Assembly (NCBI GenBank): GCA_028715585.1 | Contig: JAQURN010000062.1 | Span: 1 to 7,284 of the forward strand | Direction of reading: 5' to 3' | Length of the DNA stretch: 7,284 bases | From: Actinomycetota bacterium | GTDB taxonomy: Bacteria; Actinomycetota; Geothermincolia; Fen-727; JAQURN01 | Part shown: positions 5,703-7,284 of the stretch, in pieces | Numbering within the stretch: position 1 is the stretch's first letter | Layout: the number at the start of each line of letters is the position of its first letter | Notes under the pieces: model-generated | Database searches by the model: none | Told to the model about the DNA's origin: nothing | What the model saw: the letters and a program-made list of their open reading frames with translations, nothing else | Position numbers and translations under genes: made by a program

Positions 5703-5846
5703 GTGTTCAAGAAAAGAAAAGTAAAAAAGCTCGAAAAAAAAGCAAGCAAGCTTGAGAGAAAAGCGGGAAAGATAACAAAGAAGGCGCAAAAGGCACGTAA
5801 AAAAGCGGATAAAGCAGAGGCGAAAATATCGAAAAAATCCAAGTAG
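5703..5846 (+). CDS. Lysine-rich 47-aa heptad-repeat peptide (unrecognised)
   Basis: A GTG-started frame of 47 residues with 20 Lys, 3 Arg, 7 Ala and only 4 acidic residues, so strongly basic. From residue 7 it is a run of heptads of the form A-x-K-(L/A)-x-K-K. Position a holds V7, A14, A21, A28, A35, I42; position d holds L10, L17, I24, A31, A38; position c is always Lys (9, 16, 23, 30, 37, 44). This predicts one long amphipathic helix or small-residue coiled coil with a positive face. Similar Lys/Ala-rich tails in histone H1-like bacterial proteins bind nucleic acid; binding to DNA, RNA or another polyanion here is inference. A well-spaced AGGAG precedes it. The duplicated CxxC-module gene starts 52 bp downstream on the same strand, so the two are probably one transcript. 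No secretion signal is seen. Confidence 0.72.
   Translation: MFKKRKVKKLEKKASKLERKAGKITKKAQKARKKADKAEAKISKKSK
5721..5843 (+). repeat. Degenerate 21-bp coding repeat (heptads)
   Basis: Nearly six consecutive 21-base units code for the A-x-K-(L/A)-x-K-K heptads of the small basic protein. Units differ in bases while keeping the amino acid pattern (alanine by gca, gcg; lysine by aaa, aag), so the pattern looks kept at the protein level and is not a recent DNA duplication. Confidence 0.6.
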
Positions 5847-5898
5847 AAGGCTCTTTCGTTTTTTCTTTTTCAAGCAAAAGTGTCGGTTTGGAGGGAAC

Positions 5899-6966
5899 GT
5901 GAAGACGTGCAAATCTTGCGGGTTTCCTTTGAAATTCGCGCGCTATTTCGAGTGGAGAAATGATGGCTCAATCCTCAGCACAGATACCACAGGAACGGCT
6001 TCCCGAATAACATTCCTGCCAGACGGCGAACTGGAGAACATCTTCCATGGCCTTTCGCAGTCAATTGGCTTACCCGTTGATCCATTCCTCATAGAGGCGC
6101 AAAAACAAATTGGAAAGGAACTTCTTGCAAACCTTCCCCTCAGATACGCGCAACTAATTCCTTCCAGCCGATTTTTCAGACCTCAGTTTGCGGTGAAACT
6201 AGCTGTGCGGCTTATCTCTTCCGACTTTGCCAGCCTCGGAGACGGCATAGTGAGGGTCGAATATTATCGAGCGGGGAAAGCGCTAGTTCTACGAGTCAAA
6301 AACCCATGCCTTATCCCCCTCACCGTGGGCAGCGCAAGCAGTATCTACGAATCAATCGAGAACATGCCGAGCTCGAACATAAGGTACGGAATGGAGGGAG
6401 AAGACCTGGTGATATGGCTTTCGCCCTCACGAGAAAAGCCGGAGAGAGAAAAGAGGTTATATCTCGAACCGGTGACGCCCTCCAAAGGAAACCTAGAATA
6501 CAAAAGGTGCCAAAATTGCAATGTTCCCTTTTGGGCAAGCGAAACCCTCGAGTGGGACATGAAATCAGGAATCATAAGAAACAAAAAAACCTCCCTGCGC
6601 GAGGCAATAGTTTCGGTGCAATCGATAAACGCCATACTCCGCGAGCTCTCATCCGAACTGGGGGACGAAGTAAGGGATATTCTCTATGAGAAACAAAAGG
6701 ACCATGAGAAAAACTCCCTCGAGACACAAAGAGAGCTGAAAGAAAACTGGGAGGAAATACTTCTCTCAATGGCATTTAGAGGGCTTGGCTACCCCACCAG
6801 CTTCAAAAGCGGGGATAACTGGATAGAAGTCGAAATAGAAAACCCCTACAACCAGGAGCTTTACGCGGGCAAACTGGCTGCCAGGCTAGAGACAATAACA
6901 AACGGAGTCTCTACTATCCACTGGGAAAAGGAGAGAAGAAAATACAGGATAGAGACGCAAAAATAA
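5899..6966 (+). CDS. Protein of two tandem CxxC...EW...NP modules, unknown function
   Basis: I cannot name this 355-residue family. It contains the same module twice. Module one has C4/C7, P10, E18-W19, G23, then N135-P136, G144, E151, I153, I161. Module two has C204/C207, P210, E218-W219, G224, then N315-P316, G324, E331, I333, I340. The first markers are offset by exactly 200 residues and the later ones by about 180, so module two has a shorter middle. Each module has only one CxxC, so a zinc site would need both modules, or a dimer, to supply four cysteines. The ends (NP-x8-G-x6-E) recall small ligand-sensing folds such as V4R, but that is a guess. No signal peptide or membrane helix; a charged helix spans 255-285. 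GTG start with GGAGGG three bases upstream (tight). Likely co-transcribed with the lysine-rich gene. Confidence 0.85.
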   Translation: MKTCKSCGFPLKFARYFEWRNDGSILSTDTTGTASRITFLPDGELENIFHGLSQSIGLPVDPFLIEAQKQIGKELLANLPLRYAQLIPSSRFFRPQFAVKLAVRLISSDFASLGDGIVRVEYYRAGKALVLRVKNPCLIPLTVGSASSIYESIENMPSSNIRYGMEGEDLVIWLSPSREKPEREKRLYLEPVTPSKGNLEYKRCQNCNVPFWASETLEWDMKSGIIRNKKTSLREAIVSVQSINAILRELSSELGDEVRDILYEKQKDHEKNSLETQRELKENWEEILLSMAFRGLGYPTSFKSGDNWIEVEIENPYNQELYAGKLAARLETITNGVSTIHWEKERRKYRIETQK

Positions 6967-7008
6967 ACCCCTGGGATTCACAAACGGATGTTGCGGTGTA
7001 AGTGTAAA

Positions 7009-7284
7009 TTACTCTGAACCTTCTTCGCCCAATATTTCCTTCGCAGCCTGGATATATGTTTGGTAATCCTTGGCGCCGAAACAACAGCAGATGACTTTCT
7101 CTATACCTTCGTTTTCCTTAAGAAAATCCCTTATTTCCGCTAAGGCAATCCTAGAGGCTCTCTCTATGGTAACGCCATAAACACCAGTGCTTATGGATGG
7201 GAAGGCAATCGTGACAATCCCTCGCGAAACCGCAAGTTCGACGCTGTTCCTGTGGCAGTTACGACGGAGGTCAGCCTCCCCCCC
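7009..7284 (-). CDS. Macro-domain protein (ADP-ribose-binding / O-acetyl-ADP-ribose deacetylase-like), C-terminal part
   Basis: The last 91 residues of a gene that begins beyond the right edge. The segment reads as the second half of a macro domain: GGEADLRRNCHRNSVELA (1-18 of the fragment), then ITIAFPSIS-type strand TIAFPSIS (25-32) running into the phosphate loop STGVYG (32-37), a helix (40-57), and the final strand and helix IEKVICCCFGAKDYQTY (61-77). Relatives hydrolyse O-acetyl-ADP-ribose or remove ADP-ribose from proteins or nucleic acids in the cytosol. The first half, with the usual N-A-A-N and G-G-G-V catalytic loop, is outside the window, so activity cannot be judged. A run of three cysteines (66-68) in the last strand is unusual where most relatives have hydrophobic residues. 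It converges on the tandem-module gene with 42 bp between, without a clear terminator. Confidence 0.92.
   Translation of the reverse strand, partial: GGEADLRRNCHRNSVELAVSRGIVTIAFPSISTGVYGVTIERASRIALAEIRDFLKENEGIEKVICCCFGAKDYQTYIQAAKEILGEEGSE

Noticed and set aside
5612..5912. Phe/Leu-rich minus-strand frames opposite the lysine-rich gene
   Set aside because: Poly-Phe/Leu composition is what the complement of an AAA/AAG-rich coding strand produces; no ribosome site precedes them.
6996..7007. GTGTAA tandem pair between the last two genes
   Set aside because: Two copies of six bases only, with no related copies elsewhere in the window.
1..7284. tRNA, rRNA, CRISPR array, insertion sequence ends, toxin-antitoxin pair or phage genes
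   Set aside because: No cloverleaf, regular spaced repeats, transposase motifs, terminal inverted repeats or phage-like products were seen by eye on either strand.

Overview
This window looks like chromosomal DNA from an uncultured bacterium of moderate GC content (estimated by eye, not computed). Bacterial signs are strong Shine-Dalgarno sites (AGGAGG and GGGGAGG types) and one convincing sigma70/sigmaA-type promoter on the minus strand (TTGACG, 17 bp, TATAGT at 5587-5615). TTG and GTG starts are frequent. A protein with two zinc ribbons, one membrane helix and an LppX/LolA-like outer domain would suit a deep-branching actinobacterial or other monoderm-like lineage. That placement is a weak inference, because archaea also carry many zinc-ribbon proteins. 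No RNA gene, CRISPR array, insertion sequence or phage gene was seen.

Layout. Positions 1-3143 hold four minus-strand genes with gaps of 69, 68 and 42 bp. In transcription order they are a GT-C (family 39-like) membrane glycosyltransferase, a 93-residue unrecognised protein, a calcineurin-like metallophosphoesterase, and the start of a second GT-C glycosyltransferase cut by the window edge. An 86 bp divergent gap leads to the plus-strand zinc-ribbon/membrane protein (3230-4396). Its stop codon touches the stop codon of the converging saccharopine dehydrogenase-like gene (4397-5512), which has its own promoter and a hairpin leader. On the far side of a 190 bp divergent gap is a tiny GTG-started gene (5703-5846) coding for an extremely lysine-rich, near-perfect heptad peptide. 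It is followed 52 bp later by a protein built of two copies of an unrecognised CxxC...EW...NP module (5899-6966). The window ends in the C-terminal half of a macro-domain protein on the minus strand (7009-7284).

Functionally the left block concerns lipid-linked sugar transfer at the membrane plus a phosphoesterase. The right block mixes a dehydrogenase, an ADP-ribose-type macro domain and two proteins of unknown role. No single pathway joins all the genes. The most novel items are the lysine-heptad peptide, the duplicated CxxC module protein next to it, and the hairpin leader of the dehydrogenase gene, which could mask its ribosome binding site.
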